Shown here piece after piece: positions 1 through 11,352 of a DNA stretch of 64,000 nt (positions are counted from its first letter, which is position 1; each line of letters begins with the position of its first letter). Made by a program: the position numbers and the translations under genes. Under the pieces are notes generated by a model. That model had not been told where the DNA came from. It was given only the letters and a program-made list of their open reading frames with translations, and ran no database searches. Origin of the DNA: Nemophila menziesii. Taxonomy: Eukaryota > Streptophyta > Magnoliopsida > Boraginales > Hydrophyllaceae. Where the stretch lies: NCBI GenBank assembly GCA_029959085.1, contig JARWIR010000008.1, positions 16,044,001-16,108,000 on the forward strand, in the 5' to 3' direction.

Positions 1-312
1 CGAAATCCTAAAAACTTTCAGACCCAGTGGACAAATAAATGTGAAGAAACCTTCAAAAAAATTCAGAGAGTATCTAAGCACTCCATCAATGTTAATTAAG
101 CCTGAAGTAGGTGAGACTTTACTCGTGTATTTCAGCTAACAAAGTGTTCATAACATCTGTTTTAATTTGGGAGGTAGAAGGAGAACAGAAAAAGCTGATA
201 TATTATGTCATTAGGAGATTACAGGGAGACGAGGTGTGTTATCCGTCGATTGAAAAAAATGAATTATCCCTTATACACTCGGCCAACAAGTTAAAACCTT
301 ATTCTGAAGCAC
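1..312 (+). mobile_element. Ty3/gypsy (Tat-like) RNase H remnant
   Basis: Three frames together give a broken Ty3/gypsy RNase H: a W-T-N-K-C-E-E-T-F stretch near 22-60, then L-S-T-P-S-M-L-I-K-P-E, then a segment at 111-306 with I-Y-Y-V-I-R-R-L-Q-G, Y-P-S-I-E-K and N-K-L-K-P-Y-S-E-A-H. These match the order of conserved blocks in plant Tat-type RNase H domains. There are several frameshifts and no integrase follows, because an LTR begins at 318. It is a dead fragment, cut on the left by the window edge. Confidence 0.8.
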
Positions 313-317
313 ATCAG

Positions 318-1140
318 TGATGTCTGCCTATTTGTGATGAATTAATCTAGGTTGGAGACATTATTTTAGGTGTATTTAGGATTTAATTATCCATTTTTAT
401 TCATATTTTATATTTTCCTATTTCTTATATTGATTTGATGATTTATTATTTTTAGAGCATATTTGGTTTAATTGTTTGTTAATTGTAAATATTTAAAGAT
501 ATATGGTAATTAATTAGATGCCAAATCAATTCTAAGAGATAAGGGAAAGAAGATAATGATGAAAATTGGAGATAAAGGGAAGTAAAAGTAAAATAGGAAA
601 GGAAAAGTTGTCAAGTAAATCTGAATTTCAGCAGCTACGTCCATTAAATTGATCATAACTTAAAAACGGCTTAGAATTTGGAAGAATATTCTGAAGAAAA
701 AGTGTAGAGATTTCCGATTCAATCAGTTTCGATATACAGAACGCGTCAAACAGAGCAATATTGAAGAAGTTGCGACCAAAACAAGACAGCAACAGTTTAT
801 TACCTTTTCTATATTTTAGGAAACAAATTTGATTTGGAAAAGAGTCCTATTACTTGCCCTCCAATCCAAGAATCCGAACTAGGTTAGGAATACCCTATAA
901 ATACACCCTCTATTCAGTAGAAACACATCCTTGGACAATCCTTAAGCCAAGACGAAGCTTACAATAAGAGAAGAGAAGTCTGGAAGGAGTTGGGCATCAA
1001 ATTATGTCTACGCAAGCCCTCAAATTTGTAATTGTTTTCTTTTCTTTCTCTATTATGAACTAAATTTATTTTAGCTTGAGATTTAACATAGGGGTATGAA
1101 CCCTAGACTTGTTTTACATCTAGTTTAATTTGGGATTATA
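318..1140 (+). repeat. truncated Athila-like LTR (5' part), copy A
   Basis: It begins TGATGTCT at 318 and is collinear with the reverse complement of the solo LTR at 55853-57384, up to about 1140 where similarity stops. Shared landmarks are the GAGACAT/TTTTAGGTG block near the start, the TAGAGCATAT block near 454, the GAAATTCAG-like block near 625, a TATA-like ACCCTATAAATAC near 892-904 (promoter of the LTR) and ATGAACCC near 1097. The U5 end is missing, and LINE debris follows. Confidence 0.78.
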
Positions 1141-1291
1141 ATTATTTATAGAAAATTTTAAGTGCATTATTAACCCTAGTAAACAATAATAGTATTATTA
1201 ACCTAGTATTTGTAATATTATACATAGAATTTACTTTGTTGCCAAAAATTATAACCTTTTATTCTTTTCTACTTCGAGAGAAAAAACAATG

Positions 1292-1424
1292 TCGCAGATT
1301 GGGTAGCCAAACATATGTCGTTTGGCAGTTATCTTGGGGATTGGGTAACCCATTATCCAACTCAATTAGCGAATCTGATAGCTCTAGATGCCTCCCTCCG
1401 GAGGGCTTGGTTAAGTAGTTTGTA
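1292..1424 (+). mobile_element. LINE RNase H tail remnant
   Basis: One frame reads A-D-W-V-A-K-H, then about 35 residues ending L-R-R-A-W-L-S-S-L and a stop. This resembles the C-terminal end of the RNase H domain (RVT_3 family) found at the 3' end of many plant LINEs, where ADWLA-K is conserved. It is too short to classify further. Confidence 0.55.
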
Positions 1425-1479
1425 ATAGTTTTGTCGGGTATCAATGAAAAAGTAATTAGAACAAACAAAAAGTATTTTA

Positions 1480-2664
1480 TTGTAGTAACAAATTATTATT
1501 TTTTTGGACGGACAACAAATCATATATTTGCTTTGTTTTTCCATTGTGAATTCAATTAAAAATATTCCCAAGTCCAAATTTTCTTTCAATTTTTTTATTT
1601 TTTAAATAATATTCTTGTCATTTATTTTAAAATCGCACCGTTCATAAGTAAGACATAATAAATTGAATTAGTTTATTAGGTTCGATATAATAAGAGTAAT
1701 TATATAAAGGGTGATTTGTTCATGAAATCCGTGACCTACCAATCTCGATCAAAGAAATCCAACACAAACCAATATCTAAAATAATTTTTTTTTCAAACAA
1801 ACCATTCCATAAGAAAATATTTACTCTGTCTAACTAAAAAATTCTCCTATTACAAAATTCTAAAACCGAAACATTTCTATAATTACAATATTCTCTATTC
1901 TAAATCTAACTCATCCCATAATATTTTCTATTTTATAACAAATAATTAAATCACTTCCTTGAATAGTCAAACCTGCATGTGGATAAAAACAAAAAAAAAA
2001 TCAATTAGAAATCATGGGCTAAAAGTATGAATAAAACGTAGTGAATTGACAATACAAAAATAGTGGATGACACTAAAAGAACCGTGGATTAACATTGCAA
2101 AAATCAAAAGATAAAGACATGTACAAAATTGGTGGGTAATAGTAATTAAACAGAGGTGTATGCTTAGAAATCACTGAGTTGTGCAATGGAAAGACTAATG
2201 TGAATTATAAAATTGATGATTTGTGAAGTCATAATTAATGTAGTGTTATAACATTGGGTTATGTAATACATAATTCACATTGTAATTATCATATGCCGAA
2301 TGCAGTTTATTTTAGTTATCATATATACTTAATACAACTTTAAGGGCAAGTGTTAATAGAAATTAAAAACAATCATCACTAACGATGAGATAAGTCTTAA
2401 AATCAAATTTTAATGTAATAAAATTATACACAAATATTGTGTTAGAAAAAGAGTTTTTGTTTAAATAAAAATAAACGATTCACTATTGTTGCAAACTAAC
2501 CTTGTAATTTCCGAATACCAGCTTACTTGTATTTGATAAAAAAATCTTGGAATGTTTGCTTGAAATACTAGAAAGAAAACTCAATTAGGACAGAAAAATG
2601 ATGGTTTTCATGATTAATCTCTTTCCATTAATAAAACACATTAATTTGTGTTGAAAACAAGGGT
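1480..2664. other. AT-rich intergenic stretch, nothing recognised
   Basis: No reading frame with family resemblance, no paired terminal repeats and no splice-bounded exons were found. Both strands are dense in stops and poly-A/T runs. Confidence 0.5.
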
Positions 2665-2676
2665 GTTGGTTTATTT

Positions 2677-2855
2677 TTATTTTTTCATTTATTTTTGGTA
2701 TGTAGGTGGTCCGGGTGAACTTACGCGCACCACGACTAATCCCACATGGATATACACCTCATGCATATGATTTATGATTCAAACCTTGTACCCCCCCTTT
2801 AAGTGTTGAAAAAATAGCAAGATTCCGTCCAGTTGAGCTAACCCAACTGGTTGGC
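2677..2855 (-). mobile_element. Au-like tRNA-derived SINE
   Basis: On the minus strand it begins with a tRNA-like head (A-box region GGTTAGCTCAACTGG), has a B-box-like GGTTTGAATC, and ends with GTGGTGCGCGTAAG and CCGGACCACC before a T-rich tail read on the plus strand. These are hallmarks of the plant Au SINE family as I know it. A 12-bp direct repeat GTTGGTTTATTT flanks it at 2665-2676 and 2856-2867, which supports retrotransposition. Confidence 0.75.
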
Positions 2856-3154
2856 GTTGGTTTATTTAGGGATGGGTACCGACATTAGTTGATATTGTTT
2901 TAATTAAGAACTAGTTTTACTAAATTTGAACCAGGCGTGTGTAATTTTTTAAAAATAAAGGACAATTTTTTTTGGCATAAATAATTTATTTTGAACTTTT
3001 TGAGGAGCTAAAAATATAGACTTGCAAAAGGTGGGTTATTATGAATTTGGACTCTTAAAATTAATAACTCTTATATAGAATGATTTCGGTATCATAGTAA
3101 ATTATATCAAGATGTGATAAAAATCATTTATTTTTTTCATTTCGATTTTTATGA

Positions 3155-3706
3155 TTAGGGATGACAATGGTTAATATATTAACCGTAACAGATGGATATC
3201 CGATCCGATAAAAAATCCATTAGTGGAACCGATGGTGCGTCCATGAGGGTTTGGTTCTCACAAAAGGTAACCAGTTGATTATCCGTTAGGATCTGATCAT
3301 TTACAATAATCTGATAGACAATCTGAAATCTGATTATTATTCTATATATGCAAATTTCATACATAATATCAACCAAATATAATTATTTCATACATAAATT
3401 ACCTAATTTATTATTATCTACTATATTGCATAATATCTTTTTATGGTTTTTCAATAATTTCCTAACTAACTTTGAAATTTTAAAATCATTTTATTAAATT
3501 ATTTTATTTAAATCCTCTTAAATGATTGCGGATACGGATTAACCGCGGATAAATCGCATCCGTCGTAGTTGTGAATTTGGTAAATAATTCAAAATCAGAT
3601 GGTTAATGGATGCAGATTTGGTTATCATTTTTCTTAATAGATATGAATGTGGTCACACCATCTTTTGAGGATATCTGATTCGTTTCCATCCATGTTCATA
3701 ACATAC
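3155..3706. mobile_element. possible hAT-type MITE, degenerate
   Basis: It opens TAGGGATGACAATGG, the usual left end of a common plant hAT MITE family. The interior is rich in GGATATCCG-like and CCGCGG-like words. The right end (near CCATCCATGTTCATAAC) is too diverged to pair cleanly, and no convincing 8-bp target duplication is visible, so the right boundary is approximate. Confidence 0.4.
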
Positions 3707-4362
3707 TAAGTGTGGTATAAATACTTCTACTCAAATTCATGAATACGTACAAATCACACCCTTAAATTATCAAATATAAATAAAATAGATTCTAATTAAT
3801 TATCCGATTTACATAATCAAATACTAGAAAGGTAGTATTAAGTTACTTCCCATTTTTTTGGAATTGAAATATTAATAAATAACAAACAATAAATTCCAAG
3901 CCAAAACTCTAGACAAATGATGAACATTAAATTGTATTTAAGTAAATTAGCACATCTTTGAAACAGGAATACATATCTATTTACACAGATTTATTTTGGT
4001 TAAAATAGTATAGATATAATGTATTATGCAAGGGTAATAACTTCCGATCAAGGTAAAATATAATTATTATAAAAAAAAGTAATAAATTGAGATATTTTAA
4101 ATAAACAAAATTACTTATTACATAAATAATTGATAAAAGAAGTGTAAGATTTAGTCTTTCTTTAAGCAACCATCGTAATTATTTTTCTCTCTCAACATAC
4201 GACTATGATCACAATTCGATCGTAAAAAATCAAAGAAACCCGTTAACTTAGACACAGAGTAAATCCCCAACTGCAATGCACATTAACTGTACTTTACATG
4301 TACTTGTGCAATTAAATTTTGTCCAACATAAATGACATAAATGACGATATTCAGATTTAAAA
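3707..4362. other. AT-rich intergenic stretch, nothing recognised
   Basis: Short frames here have no family resemblance, and no repeat ends were seen. Confidence 0.5.
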
Positions 4363-4371
4363 ACATACTGT

Positions 4372-4490
4372 GTTAAAACCAGTTGGGGCTCAATGGTCAT
4401 GGTCTTCGTTATCCAAGGCTTTCGTCATTCAACTTAATAGTGCAGATTCAAACCGAACTAATGACTCTGTGACTCACCTATGTAAAAAAA
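4372..4490 (+). mobile_element. tRNA-derived SINE (family 1)
   Basis: It has a tRNA-like head (GTTGGGGCTCAATGG), a B-box-like GATTCAAACCG and a 3' part with GACTCTGTGACTCACCTATGT followed by poly-A. A 9-bp direct repeat ACATACTGT / ACATACCGT (one mismatch) flanks it at 4363-4371 and 4491-4499. Its tail resembles the SINEs at 7294, 27627, 36029 and 48859. Confidence 0.7.
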
Positions 4491-4988
4491 ACATACCGTC
4501 AAGATTTTTTTTTTTTTTGGTCAACATTAAGATATTTCTCTTTATCACTAAAGTATTCCTTTTACATTCTCAGGCAAAACTCATTGATGAGACAGGTCCC
4601 ACATCTTTCCTTATTACCTCGATCTTTTGTGATTATGTTAAACAAACATGTTAATTACAGGTCATCGTACTATATATTATAATAAAATATATAAATGAAA
4701 TGTCATCTGATTGTGAGAAGCATCAAACACCAAATATAATAATACACTTCCACTACATATCATAATGAATATGCGTTACTTTCTTCGGAATGAATTCTCA
4801 CAATTCCTTTTCTCTTTTTTCAAATAACTAGATCGCATAGCTCACATTCCAACAGATTCACAAATCTCACAACCACAATACTAAATTCTTTATAACATTT
4901 CCTAGATTTTTCTATTTATTTGATAATCTTCATGTTAATTTTGTAAGAAATAGTCTGTTCCCCTACGAGGTTCTCAACATCCTTAAAG

Positions 4989-5866
4989 ATGTTGTGTCGG
5001 AAGACAGAAGTTAAAAATAGTGTTGGATCGGTTCCAGTGTATCTTAATGTATACGATATTACCTCCATTAATGGCTATGCTTACTGGCTTGGTCTAGGTG
5101 CTTATCATTCTGGTGTACAAGGTTACCAATTCTTATCTTTCTTCTTTCTTCTTTTTCCTTACTCTTAACTTTATTTATTCTCCTCTTCTTTAGCTATTAG
5201 ATCTATTTTTCTTTTTTAAATTTACCCGTCTAGAATTCTACTAATAAAGATTTGTTGGGTATGACAGTAGATGGAGTTGAGTATGCATATGGATCACATG
5301 ACTATCCAACAACAGGGATTTTCGAAGGGGAACCAAAGCAATGCGAAGGATTCAAGTTTAGGAAGTCAATTTTAATTGGATGGACAAATATGACACAAAG
5401 TGAAGTTAGAGGAATAATGGAGGAGCTTGCAGAAAAATATCAAGGAAATGCTTATAACCTCATAACCAAGAACTGTAACCATTTTTGCAATGATGCTTGT
5501 ATTAGACTTACAGATAATCCAATTCCTAGATGGGTTAATCGCCTTGCTCGAATCGGTAAGCCTAAACTTTGATTCTTTTTTTTTTTTTTTTGATTCTTTT
5601 TTTTTTCTCAAATATTTTGGATTCCAGGTTTGTTATGCAATTGTATTGTTCCAGTTTGTATAACTTCAACTAAAATTCATCATGATAAAATTGAGGACAA
5701 GGAATGTGAAGTTGAGAAAAAGGAATACAGAAGCGAGTCAAATAGATCCAGTTGTTCATCGTCTTCTTCATTATGCTCTCCTCCTAGAGGAAGAACTATA
5801 AGCAGAAGAAACAGACGATCACCTCCGCCTTGTCCCCCTTTAATCATTATGGCTTGTGTTACATAA
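4989..5866 (+). CDS. DeSI-like PPPDE peptidase domain protein
   Basis: Three exons join in frame: 4989-5121, 5268-5555 and 5628-5866, with GT...AG introns of 146 and 72 bp, giving 219 residues. The protein opens M-L-C-R-K and carries the PPPDE (DeSI, permuted papain fold) domain over about residues 15-140. It has P-V-Y-L-N-V-Y-D, the putative catalytic His40 in A-Y-H-S-G-V, a T-T-G-I-F-E block, and the putative catalytic Cys114 in K-N-C-N-H-F-C-N-D. Then comes W-V-N-R-L-A-R and a Cys-containing segment L-C-N-C-I-V-P. Known relatives remove ubiquitin or SUMO in the cytosol or nucleus; activity here is inferred from the family. The last 60 or so residues are low-complexity, rich in Ser, Arg and Pro. 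The first ATG was chosen because relatives share M-L-C-R-K. It stands alone between repeats. Confidence 0.93.
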
Positions 5867-7278
5867 AAGATTGTCTTGTATGTTTGTTTACTAATGATTT
5901 CTTTGTAGTGTGATCTTAATATGATGGTACTGAATTGGTTACCATGTACATTGTTAATTTATAAGATGGGGGTTTTAATGCAATTATATTTATATATTTG
6001 TATGTTGTCTTAATTAAAACTATGTTGCCACGAGTAATTTTACTAGTAATTGGTCAAACATTGATGGAGACTTTAGTTTTATTGTAGGTGAGATTTTCCC
6101 GTAAAAAGGGGAGTCAATCAACAGTCAAACTGGATAGTGCAGAGGAAGTACTCCATTTAAACTGTTGACTGACAATATCAAATGATCAAATCCACCTCCC
6201 CGATGTTCTTCAGAGTAAAAGAAAAAGCGTAAATCATATAGAGATGGTCCAAATGGAAGGTTTTAAGTAAAATCAAAGTAACACGACTCTATCATTGGAA
6301 TAAAAAAACTGAGAAATTTTATATTTAAATAGTTTTTTTACACTTTTTGAAATAAATTAGTGATAATAGAAGTCAAATATATTTTCCAAGATAAAAGTTT
6401 ATATTTGATAGGAGACATATTCGACCATGTATTGTTTTTTTATTTGGTACATGAAAATCGTTGATTGAAATAGTAAGGATAGATATTACTAATGTTATGT
6501 GTGAATTTAATATTATAAAAAAGAGAAATGATTGCTATTAATCAATTCTTTATTTATTTGGATTTAGTTTTTATTAGTAAAGAAATTAAAAAGATTAAAA
6601 AATAATTCAGATTTCTTCAATAATGTATTAGTATTTTTTTAAAGATTATTGCCCTAGAAACCTCAAGTTAGAAATAATTCCTTTTTACCTTAGCCATTAT
6701 TTTTTTTCCCATAAAAGGCACACATATTTTGTTTTTTCATTTTCTTTTCCAATAAAAGAGTTGTTTGTTTTTTAAAAAAGACGGTGTCTTTTATGGGTAA
6801 GGGTGTAAGGTGGCAGACCTATTGGGCATTAACCCTATTTTTAATCCTTTTATTTTTGAGATTAAAGAGTAAAAAAGAAAGATTTAGATATAAAAATTTC
6901 TAAAATATCTTTAAATAAAATAATAAAATTAGTTAATAAATCTCATTAAAATTTATAAAAATAAATATATACTTAATTTATTAAAAAAATTTCTTTTTAG
7001 TTTAAACATTTTTTTAATTAGAACATTTTTTTTCTATTTTGATTCAAACAAAAAAGTAATACCATCATTTCTTTTTCTTTATTCTTTTTCTTTTATAAAT
7101 TTAACCAAAAAATCATATTCTTTTCTTTTCATTTCTTTTTTATTTCTTTATATTCCTTTACTTTCATTTATTTCATTCAAACCAAATAATACCCAAAAAG
7201 ATTATCATCCAAATATCACCTATTATATGGATTTTAAGTGATATGATCATAGAAGAGGAAAAAATTAACTAGGTGAAG
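5867..7278. other. 3' flank of DeSI gene and AT-rich spacer
   Basis: No coding signal was found. A TTGGGCATTA near 6823 and its inverted relative TAATACCCAA near 7188 hint at a small MITE, but the interior repeat pairing is poor, so it is not called. The first few hundred bases must hold the DeSI 3' UTR. Confidence 0.45.
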
Positions 7279-7293
7279 AGAAACGATCTAATT

Positions 7294-7381
7294 TAACCAG
7301 TTGGTATTAAATTAACTAGTGGTGCAGGTTCGAACCGAGTCAATGACTCCGAGTCCAAAATGGCTCTCTTATGTAACAAAA
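7294..7381 (+). mobile_element. short tRNA-derived SINE (family 1)
   Basis: An 88-bp insertion with a B-box-like GGTTCGAACCG and the family tail GACTCCGAGTCCAAAATGG, ending in a short A-rich run. It is bracketed by a perfect 15-bp direct repeat AGAAACGATCTAATT at 7279-7293 and 7382-7396. It is shorter than its relatives, with part of the head and middle missing. Confidence 0.82.
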
Positions 7382-7424
7382 AGAAACGATCTAATTGAAT
7401 TATTCAGAACTCGCATCATGTGTC

Positions 7425-8347
7425 CAGGGCCGGCCCGAGCGTCTTGGGTACCTAAGGCGATAAAAAAAACGGGGCCCTTTCACGGTCTAATAAATCAAGA
7501 TATTGAGACAATTATATGAAAAATGTTTGAAAAAAAAACATTTAAAGGTTTACTAGATTCACTTTAAAAATATCTTCCGTGCTTTTTGTGATACAAAATT
7601 ATTAATTAAATTATATTCTCGTTTGTAAATCATAATAATTGAGTAAATAATAGTAGAACAATTGAACTTTTTTATTTGATGAACTCATAACTATTTGTTT
7701 CGAGTTTTTTGTTTTTAAATTTCGCTTTTATTTCGAAGTGGTTTCAATTAAACTTGTGACAAATGTATAAAAATAATATAATTTAGTTTTAAAATATATA
7801 TAAAATTAAATATAATTAATTATATAAAAGATAAAAAAAAACTTATTTGTTAACTACTCTTTATATAAAAATAATAAAATTGAATTTTAAAATATATATA
7901 AAGTGAAATATAATTAATTATATGAAATATAATTAATTGAATTTTAAATTTTTTTTTTTTTTTATTTTTATCTTCAAATTAAATTTTTATATTAAAAATT
8001 TAACTTCCAATGTCTTTATAAATTTTATTTTATTTTCTATATGAAAAGCCAAACGTTTTTTTATTAGAGATGTTTTTAAAGAAAAAAAAATGAATTAGCC
8101 ATTTGACTTAACAAATATAGGCAGGCATATGAGAAACATAGAAAAACAAAAAACACTCAAGGGATTCAAACTTGGATCGAGCCCTTGGAAGCTTACTCAC
8201 ATTACCACTAAACCAACCGTATAACCACGTCATGAATGTTAGTCTTAAATATATTATTTGACTCTATACTATATAATTTTTTGGGGCCCTAAAAAATGTG
8301 GGGCCCAAGGCGACCGTCTTGGTTGCCTTGCCCCCGGGCCGGCCCTG
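7425..8347. mobile_element. non-autonomous hAT element, CAGGGCCGGCC ends
   Basis: A 923-bp element with terminal inverted repeats beginning CAGGGCCGGCCC at 7425 and ending GGGCCGGCCCTG at 8347. It is flanked by a perfect 8-bp duplication CATGTGTC (7417-7424 and 8348-8355), diagnostic of hAT. GGGGCCC blocks lie inside both ends. The AT-rich interior holds no transposase. The small element at 25872-26153 has a matching right end. Confidence 0.9.
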
Positions 8348-8613
8348 CATGTGTCATACTTGGGTGATAGCCAACAATACTTTTTTGAATTTAAGAGATG
8401 AAACCCACAAGGTATTTTGATGAACGTGTAGATTTTTATAATGAACTTTACCGGAATAGATGGCTAAATAATAAAAATCATTCATACACCAACAACTAAT
8501 AAGAATGCTACTTCAAGTGATGAAAACGTCTATGTTGCTCAATCGGGTTTGGTTATTCATTGTAAAGCTTCTTTTTGCTAGCGAAATTGAACATATGGCT
8601 GCAATCATATAAG

Positions 8614-9328
8614 TAGGGGTGTGCATCGGGTTAGAAAACCCGCATAACCCGACCAACCCGATCACACTAACCCGAAATTATACGGGTTAGTTTTTAATTG
8701 GGTGGGTTACGGTTTACATTTATGAAAAAATATACACATTTTTGCGGGTTGCGGATTTTAAACTTGAAACCCGCAAACCCGCATATACTCGATTACCTTG
8801 TAGTATAAAAATTAGAAAAATTCGTATTGCTCATTTTATTCAAAAAAAAAATAGTGGGAGTCATGTGCTTTGCACTCTAAATTTTTTTTTATTCCTCCCC
8901 CTTTTTTTTAAATATTTTAAAATCCCTCAATATTTCAATAATAATTATCTAATGAATATGTTTTTCATTTCAATTATGATATTATCTGTACTCTTTGTTG
9001 AATTCATATATATAGTTTCCTACAATCTCAATTTATATCTTTTAATAATTGATGATTTGAAAAGCATATGCATATCCTAAACAATATTTTTCGTTATAAT
9101 TTTCATTTGTAATATAAATTTGACTTGCCAAATGTATATGGATACAAATTCGTCTTCTTTATCGAACTAAATCACCCGCAATGCACCCGCAACCCGCCTA
9201 ACCCGAAACTCAATGGTTTAAGTAATGTATTGGGCGGGTGCGGGTCTTATTTTTCAAAATCCCGCACAAGAACGAGCGGTTTGTGGATTGAGCATTTTTC
9301 ATGCAAAACCGACCCGCGCACACCCCTA
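8614..9328. mobile_element. hAT-type MITE, TAGGGGTGTGC ends
   Basis: A 715-bp element opening TAGGGGTGTGCA and closing GCGCACACCCCTA, with perfect 8-bp target duplication CATATAAG (8606-8613 and 9329-9336). Subterminal regions are packed with CCCGCA, AACCCG and GGGTTAG words in both orientations, while the centre is AT-rich. There is no transposase. Confidence 0.88.
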
Positions 9329-9336
9329 CATATAAG

Positions 9337-10012
9337 TAAATGCGGGTTCCATTATTCAAACTATTATTAGTATCATAGTGTTAATCGAATATGAAAGGTG
9401 AAATGGTTGCATTTGTTGAATCTTGTCAACTTATTGGCCTAGTTTTCATGCACCCCTACGCGTTTAAGTATACTCTTGATACCACAATCATATTAACATA
9501 TATCACATGCCTCGACCAGAGTGCATTATCAGTTGGCACACATGAATAACTTACATGTCCCAAATGCTCTTACCAAGATCTCCAGGTTTTATGGCCTCAG
9601 CTGATTTTAGCCACAACATAAGGGCATGAAACACACCCTGGTTGAATTACTAGAATTTTTACCTTCGATTATCAATTCAGTTTATGCGTTTGCAAGTTAT
9701 CACTAGTTATCTAACGTGTTCTGTTTAAACAATAATTGGTTTTTGTCTTCGTTACTAATGAGGCAACTGATAATTAATTTATCTTTTAGATTGTAATTCA
9801 CAGGTTCACTTTTAAACTATTCTTTTCATATTTTATCTAAGGGCTCCTTACCTGAACCTCCAATGACTTGAGAATCGGAATACCTTTAGAAAATCTTCTC
9901 CCGAGTATACTAACGTTCATATTGAGTTTTATAGGTAGACTAAGGAATTCTATACATTTAGTTTATGAGGCATCCCTCAAGTGCCCATATGGAGATTTTT
10001 TGTTTTATCAAT
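9337..10012 (+). repeat. probable 3' part of a Tat-like gypsy 5' LTR
   Basis: This stretch has no coding content and runs directly into a Ty3/gypsy-type primer-binding region at 10014. Position therefore suggests it is the end of the 5' LTR of the decayed gypsy element that continues to about 27.2 kb. The left LTR boundary was not found. The assignment is inference from position only. Confidence 0.4.
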
Positions 10013-10013
10013 T

Positions 10014-10031
10014 TGGTGCCGTCTATGGGAA
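10014..10031 (+). promoter_or_regulatory. gypsy primer-binding-site-like sequence
   Basis: The sequence TGGTGCCGTCTATGGGAA is close to the TGGCGCCGTCTGTGGGAA-type sequence that commonly follows the 5' LTR of plant Ty3/gypsy elements. Copia element 1 inserted six bases downstream of it. Confidence 0.65.
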
Positions 10032-10037
10032 TCTTTA

Positions 10038-10222
10038 TGATAAGCAACACACTAAAGGTGTTGCAAATACAGCTAACACTACTTGACAAAAGTTGTTATG
10101 CAGTTAGTTGTATGTATTGTGTATCTATTATATTCTCTTTGTACTGCTATATATTGAGCTGTAAACACAATACAAAACATAATACAAAATATACAATTTC
10201 TAAAATTCTCTTCTCTTTATCA
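10038..10222 (+). repeat. copia-1 5' LTR (185 bp)
   Basis: It begins TGATAAGCAACAC and ends CTCTTTATCA, so it has canonical TG...CA ends. It holds a TATA-like CTATATATTG near 10147 and AATACAAAACAT/AATACAAAATAT repeats near the end. Confidence 0.93.
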
Positions 10223-10234
10223 TGGTATCAGAGC
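10223..10234 (+). promoter_or_regulatory. copia-1 primer binding site
   Basis: TGGTATCAGAGC, complementary to the 3' end of initiator Met-tRNA as in most plant copia elements, directly abuts the 5' LTR. Confidence 0.9.
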
Positions 10235-10368
10235 TAGAGAGGTAAAATAGGAAGCAATCTCAATTTTTTTTTCCGCCATTAATGGTGTCGAGCTGCTTTC
10301 TTCCCCGTCTCGATTTCTCTTCCGCTTAAACCTTCTTCTTCGTTTTCTATTATACTTTATACTTTATA

Positions 10369-11349
10369 ATGGCGGATTCTTCATCATCGTCTCGAAATCC
10401 GTCTCCACATATCTCATCCAGCACTTCGATACCTGCTGGTTTGCTTCTTCTTCGCCAAAATTGGTCGAGCTTGGTTCAAGTTAAATTGGATTCGACTAAT
10501 TATATTCTATGGCGTGCACAACTTGAAGCTATTCTTGAAGCTCATGGATATTTGTCACATGTCAATGGTGCAAATCCTAAACCGGCTTCATCAAATCCCT
10601 TATACACTACATGGCTCATTGAAGATCAACAACTCAAAGTTTCACTGCTGGCTTCTATGATTCCTTCGATCTTATCTCAGGTTGTTAAACTTACTCATGC
10701 TTTTGATGTCTGGCATAAATTAGAGGAGATTTTTGTTTCACAATGTCGCACACATGTGCATCAATTGAAAATGAAACTGTGTAACATTCAAAAAGCTGAT
10801 AAATCTATGAATGAGTATTTGAGTGAGATTCAGGAAATATGCGATGGTTTGGAAACAGCTGCTTCTGCTCTACCACATGAGGATATTATAATGTATACTT
10901 TGCGTGGTCTACCATCTGAATATAATCAATTCAAATCGAGCATTCGAATTTCAAATGCTCAATCATCTACATTAACTTTTCATTCACTCGGTAGTTTGCT
11001 TGTTTCAGAGGAACTTCATATGAAAATGTCTGACTCGTGTGTGGTTACTACTAATCACTCTGCACTTTTTACGAGCTCTCAATCCTCAACACCTCCTCAA
11101 TTTGCAAACAATTCAAATCATATGAATAATTCTCGAGGTCGTGGTTTTAACCCTGCTTTTCGTGGTCGTGGTCGTGGTAGAGGTAGATCAGGAAGAGGAC
11201 CTTCTCTTTTGGGGCAACCATCTGGTTCTTCAGCATCTCAACCTCATAATGCAGTCCCTACGTGTCAAATATGTGCTAAGTTTGGTCACTCAGCTATTAA
11301 TTGCTGGTATAGAGGTGATTTTGAAACATTTCCTTCACCTCGTGCTTAA
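10369..11349 (+). CDS. copia-1 gag polyprotein
   Basis: A 326-residue frame from an ATG about 135 bases after the primer site. The N-terminus is Ser-rich, followed by the copia-type capsid region (L-D-S-T-N-Y-I-L-W near residue 40-50, later L-R-G-L-P-S-E-Y-N-Q-F). An Arg/Gly-rich basic stretch (about 250-275) and a CCHC zinc knuckle C-Q-I-C-A-K-F-G-H-S-A-I-N-C near residue 300 complete it. It ends at TAA, and pol resumes in the same frame three bases later. In copy 2 the equivalent position is a sense CAA codon, so the stop is probably a nonsense mutation rather than a designed boundary. Confidence 0.93.
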   Translation: MADSSSSSRNPSPHISSSTSIPAGLLLLRQNWSSLVQVKLDSTNYILWRAQLEAILEAHGYLSHVNGANPKPASSNPLYTTWLIEDQQLKVSLLASMIPSILSQVVKLTHAFDVWHKLEEIFVSQCRTHVHQLKMKLCNIQKADKSMNEYLSEIQEICDGLETAASALPHEDIIMYTLRGLPSEYNQFKSSIRISNAQSSTLTFHSLGSLLVSEELHMKMSDSCVVTTNHSALFTSSQSSTPPQFANNSNHMNNSRGRGFNPAFRGRGRGRGRSGRGPSLLGQPSGSSASQPHNAVPTCQICAKFGHSAINCWYRGDFETFPSPRA

Positions 11350-11352
11350 CGT

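Noticed and set aside
6823..7197. small MITE suggested by TTGGGCATTA and TAATACCCAA
   Set aside because: Only about ten bases pair, and no convincing target duplication is present.
8742..9370. open frames of 112 and 81 codons
   Set aside because: They lie inside the hAT MITE at 8614-9328 and consist of its subterminal repeats and AT-rich centre.
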